Source: Rhizoctonia solani (lineage: Eukaryota; Basidiomycota; Agaricomycetes; Cantharellales; Ceratobasidiaceae). From it: a stretch of DNA of 64,000 nucleotides. Position 1 is the stretch's first letter, and each line of letters begins with the position of its first letter. A program made the position numbers and the translations under genes. Of this stretch, positions 1 to 11,385 are shown one piece after another. Location of the stretch: NCBI RefSeq assembly GCF_016906535.1, contig NC_057373.1:1302001-1366000 (forward strand), in the 5' to 3' direction. The notes below the pieces were generated by a model. That model searched no databases, was not told the origin of the DNA, and was given only the letters and a program-made list of their open reading frames with translations.

Positions 1-1168
1 AATCGAATGGGGCTTACTTCGATACAGACATAGTTGTCCCTTGTTGGTTGACGCTTGTTAGTGGATTAGCCGATATATGCATGACAAGGCTTACCATGCG
101 CCTTCATGCAAATCTGCGATCTTGCTACCTGCTTCAGCTTGAGGATTCCAGACCACTACATCTGTTACAAAACGGGCATCAGTTGGGGGCGGCATATTGT
201 TCCTGTATCACTCACCCTTGAATCCAACAGCTTTAACCTCGACTCCACCACCTGCCCATTTTCCGATATATTTACCACCACCGTTCTTGTAGACTGCATC
301 GGTATATTCTTTGACAGGCACTTCGTCCTAAAAATATGTTAATATAAATGCCTTATTTGGTAGTTGAGTACAATTACCCGAGTCTCGACGCTCTCAGCGT
401 AGTTCTTGACTTGTCAATGTAGGTCAATCCTTTCAAGGGACTAACGGTGCAAGTAGCCGCATCTGCCTCAAAGTAGGTGTGCAAAAGAGCTTGGTAAGTA
501 AGTGGATCGTTTCCGGTGTTGGTAACATGGAGATCGGTCGAGAGTTGATGAGCCGTCAGAGTAACGACATAAGCCAGGTGGAATGGGTGAGGGAAGACCT
601 CCTTGATTTTAGGGGTAGGCTCAAGAACTACAAAAATCGTCAATAATTGATTGTATGTCGCTTGTTAAGTAATATACCAAGTCTAACAGCTACACCCGTC
701 TCGTTGTCCATCACGACACTGTCCCATTTCCAAACAGTGCTTCGAGCGAATCCGTGTTGACCCATCTTTTGGTGCTCTGGTTTACTTGGAGGCCCAAAAA
801 ATGGGAATGCGATGGGAATGCCTCCTCGAACCTATGTTTGTGTATCATTTAATGCGCATAAACTGATGCCTAGTTTAAGAACTTACGGGCTTACTGCGAA
901 ATGTGAACGAGCGTTGGTTGATTGTCCTGAAGTGTGATCAGAGGAATACTTACCTTCCATCAAGGACAGCTTTCTTCGAACGAATAGCCTCTCTCTAGCA
1001 GGTTCGGCATTGGGAGACGCTTTCCAGGATAGGACAGTTGCCCATAAAATAAGATCTCGACGCTTGATCCCTGAGCGAATGGGTAGGTGTAGGGTCAGAT
1101 TACCATATGTGCACACATACCGCAGTCGTCGATAGCGTAACCTTTTTGTCGTCTTTGGTGTAAGGCAT
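1..1168 (-). CDS. Glucose-6-phosphate 1-epimerase (aldose 1-epimerase family), 3' end cut by window edge
   Basis: Interconverts alpha and beta anomers of hexose 6-phosphates in the cytosol. The first exon starts at 1168 (MPYTKDDKKVTLSTTAV), followed by a gtatgt intron. Later exons carry family landmarks: YGATVLSWK, then RGGIPIAFPFFG around 790-830, HGFARSTVWKW around 740, the ALLHTYFEADAATC block with the conserved His around 460, and near the left edge DVVVWNP and DNYVCIE. The last residues lie beyond base 1. Two junctions near 970 and 835 only keep frame if one base each is missing (after LFV, and at the RGGIP exon start), matching the indel pattern elsewhere. It diverges from DPH7 across about 130 bp. 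Family call is firm; exon ends are approximate. Confidence 0.85.
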
Positions 1169-1298
1169 ATCAAAGCAGTGGCAATTGTTGTTGTATGATG
1201 GCTGGATGATCACTATGACATCGTACTGCCCGGGTCCTTATAGTTATACATCATCCCACGTGATCAATTGTCTTTACTCCCACGCCGCATCGTTTATC
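1169..1298. promoter_or_regulatory. Compact divergent promoter between epimerase and DPH7
   Basis: Only 130 bp separates the two divergent start codons (1168 minus, 1299 plus), so both genes must share or overlap their promoter. No clear TATA box is visible. The assignment follows from gene layout alone. Confidence 0.5.
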
Positions 1299-2760
1299 AT
1301 GTCTGGCTCCGAATCGATTGAGAGAACCATATTTTCTCTCGATACTGAGCTACCAGCTGACTCTGTCGAATTCTGTCCTCGTGAAGGACTTTATGATATC
1401 CTCGTTTGTGGGACGTACAACTTGGTCAAGAATGATGAAGGTGAAAAGGAGGCCGGTCATGAGAGCAAGAAACCTCAAGAAAGAAACGGCAGGTGTTTGT
1501 ATATGAATTTGATGAAGCATCTATGGGCTTGTGAGTATTATACCCAGATTCAGATGTCTTCAATCACTGATTGGGCTAGCATAGGAAAGAGATACAACGC
1601 ATTGAGACTGCTGCAATTCTTGATATGAAGTGGTGTGTAAAATATTTTGGCTTTGAGTACACTTATTCGATAGGCAATATCAGGTCGTATAACCAGGAAG
1701 CTACCAACCCGATGCTCGCGTTTGCCGAATCTGTTGGCCGTATCCAATTCCATGAGTTGAATAGCCAAGAGGTAGGATGTATGCGTGTCGTTTCGAAAGT
1801 GTTGTTTAACCGGAAGATAGAAAACACTTTTAAACGTGCAATCAATCCAAGTCGCCGATCCTAGTGTTCTTTGCTTATCGATCGATTGGAATAATCGTCT
1901 TACCCCCCGAGAGTCTGTCAAAGTTACTGATTGGTACGCTTGGGTTACTGATTTTTTTCTAGCACCGGGGCTCTTGTTGTTTCGAGATCGGATGGGGTAG
2001 TATCAGCGTTGCGACCTCGCGAAAGCCAATTTGAAGTTGATACGGCTTGGCATGCGCATGATTACGAACCATGGGTTGCATCTTGGAACTATTGGTCGCC
2101 CACGCTGGTATATTCTGGTCAGCCATCTCAATTGATCCCACCCAGTACCATCCAATCTTTTTCTAGGTGGAGATGACTGTAAATTGAAGGGATGGGACAC
2201 CCGCACTTCGTGTGAAGCACCGATCTTTGTCAATAAACGGTGTGTAAATCTCGTAGATAAACACTATGTCACTAATTAGGTACTTAGGTTTGAAGCTGGA
2301 GTAACGTGCGTTCAAACACATCCGTTTATCGAGAATCTAATGGCCGTAGGAAGGTGAGGATAAAGCAAATCCACAATCTATGCACTTATACACTATATAA
2401 AGCTACGATAATACAGTCAGGATATTCGATAGCCGAAAAATGACCACCTCTTTGGTTGAAGTTGGAGTCGGAGGTGGTGCTTGGCGAGTCAAATGGCACC
2501 CATCAGATACTCGTAAAAACGAGTTGTTAGTTGCATGCATGTATGACGGTTTCAAGGTTATCAAGACACCGATCAATGAAAGCGGCCAGGTTGATGCAAC
2601 TTTTTCATCCGCTGTCTCGAGCCGATTCGACGCCCACACATCTATAGCCTACGGAGTAGATTGGCATCACGGGTCTTTGACTAATAACCCCACAAAATCC
2701 CTTGTAGCCAGTTGTTCTTTTTACGATCATACCCTTTGCTTATGGTCTCCACAAGGGTAG
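1299..2760 (+). CDS. DPH7: Diphthine methyltransferase-like WD40 protein (diphthamide synthesis step, DPH7)
   Basis: DPH7 (yeast Rrt2, human WDR85) demethylates the methylated diphthine intermediate on eEF2 before final amidation to diphthamide. The start ATG at 1299 opens MSGSESIERTIFSLDTE, then TELPADSVEFCP-like and CGTYNL. Small exons follow: ILDMKW near 1625, EATNPMLAFAESVG near 1705, VADPSVLCLSIDWNN near 1850, WHAHDYEPWVASW near 2060 (a hallmark of the family), GDDCKLKGWDTR near 2170, FEAGVTCVQTHPF near 2290, YDNTVRIFDSR near 2405, GGGAWRVKWHPSD near 2470 and CSFYDHTLCLW near 2720. This is a beta-propeller of WD repeats with no signal peptide or membrane segment. I count about seven introns of 50-60 nt. 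No frame break is evident. Confidence 0.9.
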
Positions 2761-3590
2761 AAACCCCTGTTCTTTTCGTTGAAATGATGGCCTACAATAG
2801 TGTTGCAAACTAAATTATCCTATATTTGAATTTGTCGAACGCGCTAGACAAGTGTGTGCTTATGCAGTAACGTAACAGGTGGATTGAAGTCATCAGCGCC
2901 TTCAAGGCAAACTTGAACTTGGCTTCGCTGTCCCTTCTAGTTCGCCTATAGTGCAAGAACAGATTTGTTGCCAACCGAGGAATTTGAACGGAGGTCTGGA
3001 ATCTCTAGACGAGTACCTGGGTAGTGGTTGACTATCCCAATCGCTTTCGATTCCCGCAATCCAATTTTTGAACAGATTATTAAGCTAGGAGTACCAGCAC
3101 CCAGACCTTTGACTAACGTGAGTGTTACCGTTGGTCCGCCTGTACTGTTAATTAAGTCGGTTGGTGCGGAATATTATTCAGGTGTGTGAAGGCTATTTGT
3201 GCGTGAGTAGCTTGATTCCATATGATGTCAATTCCGATCAACTCATCTTTTTTGGAATTATAGCTCTCTGGTGTGTATCCACCATCACATGTCATTCCGC
3301 CTCATTCATGGTTGCAGGCGAGTCATAGCTTCTAGCTGCCACATGACACCCGCGACAAACTCGAGGCAATCGTCATATCGTCCTCCAAAGAGACTTAATT
3401 CTCAGGTTAACAAGTCCGGGTCCACACAAGGGACCTCTCATTTCAGCACCTCCGCGGAAGCAAATAGCGGTCCTATTGCCTCAAGAGACTTCGCCGCTCC
3501 CAATCGTTTGATTCACATCCCAGCTCTCCTACGCCTGGGGGACAGTTCAACATCGACCCTTCTCACACTCCACTGGACGCGGTTAATCAA
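2761..3590. other. Intergenic stretch; DPH7 3' region and helicase 5' region
   Basis: No gene could be supported between 2761 and about 3300. From about 3480 the frame of the downstream helicase stays open upstream of its proposed ATG and encodes Pro/Ser/Arg-rich residues (RSQSFDSHPSSPTPGGQ), so the true helicase start may lie in an upstream exon here. Confidence 0.4.
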
Positions 3591-6500
3591 ATGGATCGCG
3601 CTCCGCCTACACACAGAGGTGATTCTTCGAGAGGAAGACCTCGTGGGCTTGGAGGCTTTGGACGTGGTGGTGGAGGCGGACGCGCTCCTCCGAGAGGCAA
3701 GGGCCGTGGTGCCCCACCGGTGGACAAAAAATTGCTCTCACTACCGGCATTGGATGGCCCTCTTCGTGACGAAGCTTACATTAAGCAAACTGAGATTAAC
3801 GCTATCCTTCCCCCGGTAAAGGATCGTTGGCTGGAGAATCCGAAATCCACAGTTAGCAATTATTTTTCTCTGAATTTCGGAAAGCAGCCTACGTACGAGG
3901 CAAGAGAGGGTGCGCTCGAAGGAAGGAGAATCACCAGGTATGTGAGAATCTAGGAAGACTCCCGGGGGTTTCTCTAATGTCGATTTGTTTTCAGATGTAC
4001 AGTATTGGTTGATAGCAAACACATGATAACCGGGACTGGCGATGCACCCATAAGGAAGGAGGCTGAGAAACTAGCCGCGTTGTCTGGAATGCTCCAACTG
4101 CATCGGCTGGGTCTGGTTAGTAGCCCTTTAATTGACGTGTTTCGATGCGCTGACGTATCCGACAGCTAGAGAAATCTAAACAACAGGTTAATGTGACATC
4201 AGCGGGTACAAGCGCCAATGGTCCCAAGTTGCGCGACGGTTCAGCTGTTACCTATGAAATTGCTCGCCAGTTCATGGATTTCTACTGCAAAGAGTTCCAC
4301 TACGACCCTCCAGAGATTACCTTTGATAAGTCCGAGCAAGGATCGCGTACGGCTTGGGATGCTACGATGACTGTTGGCGGACGACGTATTGGCTTGGGTT
4401 ATGCATCGACCAAAAAAGAAGCGAAAAACAACTGCTACATCGACGTCACCGTGTATTTGGACCAGTGCGATGAAAAACTATGGCCAAAATTCAAGCAGCA
4501 AATGGCTCATCACGGCCCTGAAGGCGAACCAAGCATGGCGGCGAAGGTACACTTCATCATGTCAGACGACCTCGATGACGAAATTCGCGATCTATGTAAA
4601 GATATCAAGGATAGCAATCTTTACGCTAATCGCCCAGTAACGCAGCCTACGCCGGAGTCCGGCAAATCAGAAGATCAGTCCTCTAATCGAGACGGGATTT
4701 ACCGTCCACCTAGACCAGGACAGGATGGTCCCACGGAACGGTATCACGAATCCAAGTCGGCTCGACTACGTGAAGCCCGTGAAACGTACGAAAATGACCC
4801 CAAGATGGCACATATGCGCGAAACACGTCGGTCTCTTCCAGTCTACACACGCGCCGAAGATCTGCTGGCTACAATCGAACAAAACGACGTCACAATCTGT
4901 ATGGCGGCCACAGGGTCTGGGAAAACTACTCAGGTTCCTCAGTTAATCCTTGATCAGATGATTGAGCGCGGAAAGGGTAGTCGATGCAACATTGTGTGTA
5001 CTCAACCGAGGCGTATTGCGGCAATCAGCGTCGCAGAGCGTATTGCCAAAGAACGAGGCGAATCCCTTGGACAATCGATTGGTTATCAAGTTCGATTCGA
5101 GGCCAAATTTCCTCAAGAGCACGGAAACATCACATTCTGTACCACTGGCATTTTCCTCAAGCGCATGCAGTCAGCGTTGCTCGAACAGTCTCAAGGGAAG
5201 CGCCATGGAACGGGTCACGGCCTTGATGATGTGACGCATATACTTGTCGATGAAGTACATGAACGCGATGTTGACACCGATCTACTTCTAGTTGTGCTGA
5301 AACGACTGCTGGCTGATCGACGTGCCCGCCAGAAACCACTCAAAATTGTTCTTATGAGCGCCACTATCGACCCCACCTTATTCCAGACTTACTTCGCTTC
5401 AGACGACGGCACCCCAGCTCCGGTTGCCGAAGTACCCGGACGATCATTCCCTGTTTCTAAATACTATATGGATGATATTATCCAACAGTTGTCTACAATA
5501 CAGGTCGGTAATTCCGCATGGGTGTGGAGGGAGAAGTCTGTTGTTGAGTATGCCGAAGGCGAGATTGGCCCACACGCACTAGCACCTGTCACCGGCAATC
5601 CCAGCTACCTCCCAGGAGTACATACCGATATGTCTCAGGTGCTCCAAAAGGATTTCGACATTCCTTATCCTCTTGTCGCACTAACTATCGCCCACGTTAT
5701 CAAAAAATCGGATGATGGGCACGTATTAGTCTTCTTGCCTGGATGGGACGAGATGATGTCCCTCCAGAAGATCCTCGACGACCGGCATCAAGCCCTACTT
5801 GGAGTTGACTTGTTCAACCGTGACAAATTCTCCCTCCACCTGCTCCACTCAACTGTTCCCGTTGCTGAACAGCAGGCCGTTTTCGATCCTCCAAGGCCCG
5901 GCGTGCGACGAATTATCTTGGCTACGAACATTGCTGAAACATCTATCACCATCCCAGACGTTGTATATGTCGTTGATACAGCCCGCATCAAGGAAAAAAG
6001 ATATGATCCTGCACGACATATGTCTTCTCTTGTTTCTGCTTGGGTTGGTTCGTCTAATCTAAATCAGCGAGCAGGGCGAGCAGGACGGCATAGGTCCGGG
6101 GAATACTACGGCATTATCTCTAAAGCTCGGTTGGCAACCCTGGAGCCTTATCAATTAGTCGAAATGAAGCGCACCGACTTGACCAATGTGGTCATGCACG
6201 TCAAGGCCATTAATTTCCCCGGCATGGAAGTTGAACAAGTTTTAGCAGAAACCATCGAACCACCTGAAGCAGAACGAGTAGCTTCTGCAATGCGCTCGCT
6301 TATGATGGTTGGGGCGCTGGACAGCCAAAAGAATCTCACCTCTCTGGGACGAGTTTTGTTGCAGCTTCCCGTCGAAGTAGCTGTCGGCCGCCTTGTGCTT
6401 TACGGTAGCTTTTTCAAGTGCCTTGACCAGGCGCTAACCCTCGCGGCGATCCTTACTAACCGGGATCCATTCATGGCACCCATAGCCCTGAAACAAGAGG

Positions 6501-7681
6501 CGAATGCGGCCAAGGAGCGTTGGTCTTCGAACGATTTTAGGTCAGACGCACTTGCTACACTGAACGCATATAATACTTGGTGGGCTATGCAAGATCGGGG
6601 TGAATACGTCACTGCCAACCGTTTCTGTTCGGAGAATTTCTTGAGCAAGCCGAGCTTATTGAATATCCAGCGCATCAAGGGCCATCTATTACAGAGTCTC
6701 TACTATGCAGGCGTTCTGGACATCTCCGCTGGGGGCACTTCATCCAACCACCGCGTAGCGCGGGATATGGTTGTTCCTCCCGAACTCAACGAGCATGGGG
6801 ATTCCAAGCCATTGTTGGCTGCTTTGATCGCCATTGCATGCCAGCCCAATTTCGCTATTCGCCATAAGGAAAAGATGTATCGAACTAGAGAGGATAAGGT
6901 CAGTTGTATTCTTAGCATCTGTTCTGATTGAGGCTAACAACTCCCTTTCCAGACAGCCTTCATTCATCCAGGTAGCGTCAATCACCGCAGGAGACAGGCA
7001 GTAGACCAGCATAAAGACTTAGTAGAAATGGGGGAGCGCGAGCTATTTGCATTTGCCGAAAAGACTCGAAACACAGCCCAAGGAGGCCAACTGTTCCTGC
7101 GAAATTGCACAAGACTCGATCCGATGACCTACATGTTATTTGGCGCATACGACCTTGTTGTCACACCTCGAGGACTAGAATGCGACAATTGGTTGCCTAT
7201 TACAGGTAACATCGATGCCTTGGACGATGTTCGGCGATTAAAGTCCATGATGGAGGCGTGTATGCTGCGCGTTTTCGACGGGATTTGTGGCAGGATGAAT
7301 TCTCGAGACAAAGATTACCGGTCTCGTTTCCGGCTGAAGGATGAGCGAGTTTCTGGAACGGACGAGGAAGTTGGCGCGCAAGGCACTCCACTATCGCAGA
7401 AAGAAGTCAAGGAGCTCAATTATCTTACGGGAGATATTGTTCGCATTCTGAATCGATACAGCGAGGAACGTTTGTCAAGGCAAGACTCGCGTTGGAATTC
7501 AAGACCAGGAACTCCGAGTGGGTACAGTACCCCCCCTTACTTCGGACCTGGTACTATACGCATGTCTGCAAGTGGGGCCTCGACACCAAACCCTGGGTTT
7601 GGCGGGTACAGATTGGGCCCTCGTTCTGCATATTTCGATAGCCGGCCATCCACCCGTCCATCTAGCCCTCTCTGGCGATAA
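3591..7681 (+). CDS. DExH-box RNA helicase with two dsRNA-binding domains (DHX9/MLE-like)
   Basis: Predicted ATP-dependent RNA helicase of about 1,300 residues. Exon 1 (to 3938) has a Gly/Arg-rich N-terminus (GFGRGGGGGRAPPRG), then a first dsRBD-like segment starting NPKSTVSNYF, which continues in exon 2 (3995 to about 4115; GTGDAPIRKEAEKLAALS). Exon 3 (about 4165-6897) opens with a second dsRBD-like segment (WDATMTVGGRRIGLGYAS, then KKEAKNNCYI). Then follow Walker A ATGSGKTTQVPQLIL (about 4907), DEVHERD box (about 5251), SAT motif (about 5356), QRAGRAGRH motif VI (about 6064), HA2 and OB-fold segments. The last exon holds NCTRLDPMTYMLFGAYDL and a Ser/Gly/Arg-rich tail. Two dsRBDs ahead of a DEAH core is the DHX9/Maleless arrangement. 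The start is uncertain because the frame is open upstream. Introns lie at 3939-3994, about 4116-4164 and about 6898-6952. Confidence 0.87.
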
Positions 7682-7929
7682 GAATATTTCCTTTGTTAAT
7701 TGCCCTTAGTGTTCATAGTAGTTAGCTACCCGTACCAACGCATTATGTAATTTACCAGAATAGAAAAGTAATTAGAACGTCCTTCTCAGGTCCGCGGCAC
7801 GGAGCGCTTATTTGGGCTCCTGCGCACTTGCACCGTCGAACCACATCGCTCTCCTCGTTCATCATTAAGTTTAAACTCAGTTTTGAATAAAAGTCGACGA
7901 TCCTTTTGTAATTTAAGGACATATCCAGC

Positions 7930-10900
7930 ATGGCGACGAACATGCGAGGGCTGACGCAGGTGCGCTAATTACCTGGGTTCGATTTCAGCACCATCTGAGG
8001 CACATGCCCGTCTAGTTTATTGCGGACATCCGAGCATCTCGCGTGAGAGAGCTTGAAGAGAAACGCATAAATAAGGAGATGGCCCATATCCGAAAGAAGT
8101 TCAAAGGCGAGTAATCGCGTGAGCAGGAGTGGGTGTACGCTGACAGAGCTATAGACGGAGGGCTTGATGGGTATCAGAAGAAAAAGTAAGTCGCAAATGC
8201 TCGAATCTACAAAGAACAGGGCTAAGAAATATATAGATATCTTTCGAAGATCATTTTCACGTATATTCTGGGATACAAGGTTGACATTGGACACATGGAG
8301 GCTGTGAACTTGATATCCAGCCCCAAGTATAGTGAGAAGCAAATCGTGAGTTCAACTGATCGTGTCCAATTCTCACTGTGACACATGGCACTCTAGGGCT
8401 ACCTTGCAGTCACATTGCTTATGCACGAAAACTCGGACTTCTTACGACTTGTTGTCAACTCGATTCGCAAGGACCTCGATGAGAACAACGAAATAAACAA
8501 CTGTTTGGCACTTCATGCCATAGCTAATGTCGGCGGGAAAGAAATGGCCGAGGCATTGGCACCCGACGTCCATCGTTTACTCATATCTCCGTACGTGTTT
8601 CTTGGTACATATGGTTATATGGTGCTAACTCAACGTGTCCAGTACTTCACGAAGCTTTGTTAAGAAGAAAGCGGCCCTCACACTCTTGCGACTCTATCGA
8701 AAACACCCTGAAGTCTTCCCTGCTGAGGAATGGGCATTGCGTATTATATCTATCATGGACGACGATGATTTAGTAAGGACATAAATAGAACTTATAAAAT
8801 GGAATACTGACCGTTAACCCTAGGGAGTTGTTGTATCTGTCACCAGTTTAGTTACGGCCTTGGCTCAAGACCATCTTGATGCTTACAAGGTCTCCTGCCA
8901 AAAGGCTATCGACCGACTGCATAAGATTGTTATTGATAAGGATTATTCACCGGAGTACATATATTATAAAGTGCCCACACCTTGGCTACAGGTTAAGCTG
9001 CTGCGGCTTTTGCAGTATTATCCGCCTATAAGTCAGTATCGGAATATCTTTCCTATTATCTTATTCTGAACTGTATAACAGCCGATCCCGCAATGCGCGC
9101 TACTATTGACAGGGTGTTACAGGCAATTCTCTCTCATAATCCAAGTGACTCAGCAAAGAATGTGCAGCACAACAACGCTATCAACGCAGTTCTCTTTGAA
9201 GCCATCAGTCTTGCTATTCATCACGATACTCAATCACCACTTGTTGCTACTGCTGCTGGGCTGCTTGCCAAGTTTATCGTTTCTCGAGAAACCAATGTGC
9301 GCTACCTTGGGTTGGACACAATGGCCCATCTTGCTGCCAGGGCATATTCGCTGGAGCCTTTAAAAAAACACCAAACCACTATTATCCTGTCATTGCGAGA
9401 TAAGGATATTAGCGTTCGTCGACGCGCTCTCGATCTTCTCTACAGCATGTGCGACACCGATAACGCAGCGCTCGTCGTCGGAGAGTTATTGAAATACTTA
9501 AAGGTCGCTGACTATGGACTTCGCGAGGAAATGGTGGTTAAGATCGCGATTCTCACCGAGAAATATGCACCGTCGTACACTTGGTATGTGGACACGATCC
9601 TTCAGCTCATCAGCGCTGCTGGTGATCACGTCGGAGACGAAGTGTGGTACCGTGTGATCCAAATTACCACAAACACTGAAGATTTGCAAGAGTATGCAGC
9701 AAAGGCTGTCTATGAATATGTTCGCATGCCTTCATGCCATGAAAGTTTGGTTAAAGTTGGCGGTGAGTATCAGAAATAATGTATCGCATACCCCCTGACA
9801 TTTGTATAGGGTACATACTCGGAGAATATGGTCATCTTATTGCCAACGAGCCAGGCTGTAGCCCCATTGAACAGCTACAAGCGTTACAATCTAAATCCCA
9901 TTTCACTTCGCCTGCCACTCGCGCATTACTATTGTCGACCTACGTCAAATGGGCCAACGTCTTTCCCGAAATCAAACAAGAGCTCTTGGGAATATTCGAC
10001 CGCTACCGGCACGTTCTAGATTCCGAACTTCAGCAACGAGCATGCGAATACTATGTCATTGTATCACGACCCGACGATGACGTGCTGCTCCAGAATGTTT
10101 GCGAAGAAATGCCACCATTCCCTGCTCGCGAGTCTGCACTTCTCAGCAGACTCAACCAGAAACATGGGGATACAGGGGACAAGCGCACTTGGGTTATTGG
10201 CGGCAAGGAGTCAATGCGGAACGCGAGGCGGCTCGTAAGAACACGCTGTCCGCGGGCGGTGATCAGACAAATACCAACAATGCTGTTAGTGATGTGATGA
10301 GCTCACTGGCCGGCCTTGATCTCTCAAGCACCGATGTCATCAAACCAGAAGTCAAGCCGACCCCCAAGCTTACGACCAGCCCTGACATCGAGCGGTGGTA
10401 CGAGAAACTCACGAGAGCTCCCGAAGGTGTTCTCTACGAGGATGTGCACTTCAAATTGGCGTCAAATCAGAATACCATGGCCATCTTGGACGCGTGGCTC
10501 TTTACTTTGGCAATAAACTTTCAAGTGTGATGACGTCCTTTACTGCTACGGTCGATATAGGTGACAAGGACGCGCTTTCTGTGTCATTCGCCAAGATCCC
10601 GCCTACGACTGTCAATCCCAAGACCCAGTCGCAGCAGCTCTTGCATGTCGAGTGCAAGTCGATGTTTACAAATCCCCCAATTCTAAACGTCTCGTACATG
10701 GCAGGATCACTGCAGTCAATCAATCTCCGACTACCGATTGTTCTTACTAAGTTTTACGAAGGAGTTAAACTTGCCCAAGCTGAATTCTTCGAACGATGGA
10801 AGCTTGTAGGTGGACCACCACGTGAAGCGCAAAGCATCTTCCCAGTGCATGTCAATTCCGATGGATCATTGGAAACCGAGAGACAGAAGAAGATCGTTTC

Positions 10901-11187
10901 TGGCGTCGGACTAAAGATATTGGATGACATCGACCCGAACCCAGTTAATATTGTTGCAGCCGGTGTTTTGCACATGTCCACGGCCGGAAAGGTGGGATGT
11001 TTGCTCAGACTTGAGCCTAACGCAGCCGCCAAGGTACTGTCCATAATCGGTTCTTGAGTATATGGTACTGAATCGTGTATAGCTATGTCGTCTTACCGTT
11101 CGAAGCACTTCTGAAGTGATTGCGGCTGAAATGATGGCGATGATACGCGCACCACTGGATGTAAGTGGCGGAAAAACTGGCCTTTGA
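7930..11187 (+). CDS. AP-2 clathrin adaptor complex alpha subunit (alpha-adaptin)
   Basis: Large subunit of the plasma-membrane AP-2 adaptor, linking PtdIns(4,5)P2 membrane, cargo and clathrin. The start at 7930 gives MATNMRGLTQ, joined to FIADIRASRVRELEEKR and RINKEMAHIRKKFK, then LDGYQKKKYL, GHMEAVNLISSPKYSEKQI (about 8290-8346) and MHENSDFLRLVVNSIRKDL. The armadillo-like trunk runs to about 9770, a hinge with SSLAGLDLSS to about 10330, and the appendage domain (GKVGCLLRLEP) ends at 11187. About nine introns. The reading frame steps twice without any intron, near 10207 (GGKE to VNAEREAARKN) and near 10449 (LYEDVH to LQIGVKSEYHG); one missing base at each place would restore it. The intron after KFK is either GC-AG (8107-8154) or a 36-nt GT-AG (8111-8146). 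Confidence 0.9.
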
Positions 11188-11385
11188 TAGCCTCTTTTCC
11201 TACGAATCACTTTACAAGATGATTGTATGCTAGTACTTTCTTGTTTTCTTTGCTCATCATAGGCCTCTTTCGTGGACGAAATATACTACTAATACTATAC
11301 CTACTATGCACAAACACTACATACAATACGCAAGATGGCTACATTTCCCTTGATCATGACCGAATTAATTTCACTTAAATCTCAA

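Noticed and set aside
2840..3060. Possible tRNA gene
   Set aside because: Searched for a T-arm and anticodon stem; no cloverleaf could be assembled.
10200..10460. Programmed ribosomal frameshift in AP-2 alpha
   Set aside because: Same one-base loss pattern occurs in many unrelated genes, so an artefact is more likely.
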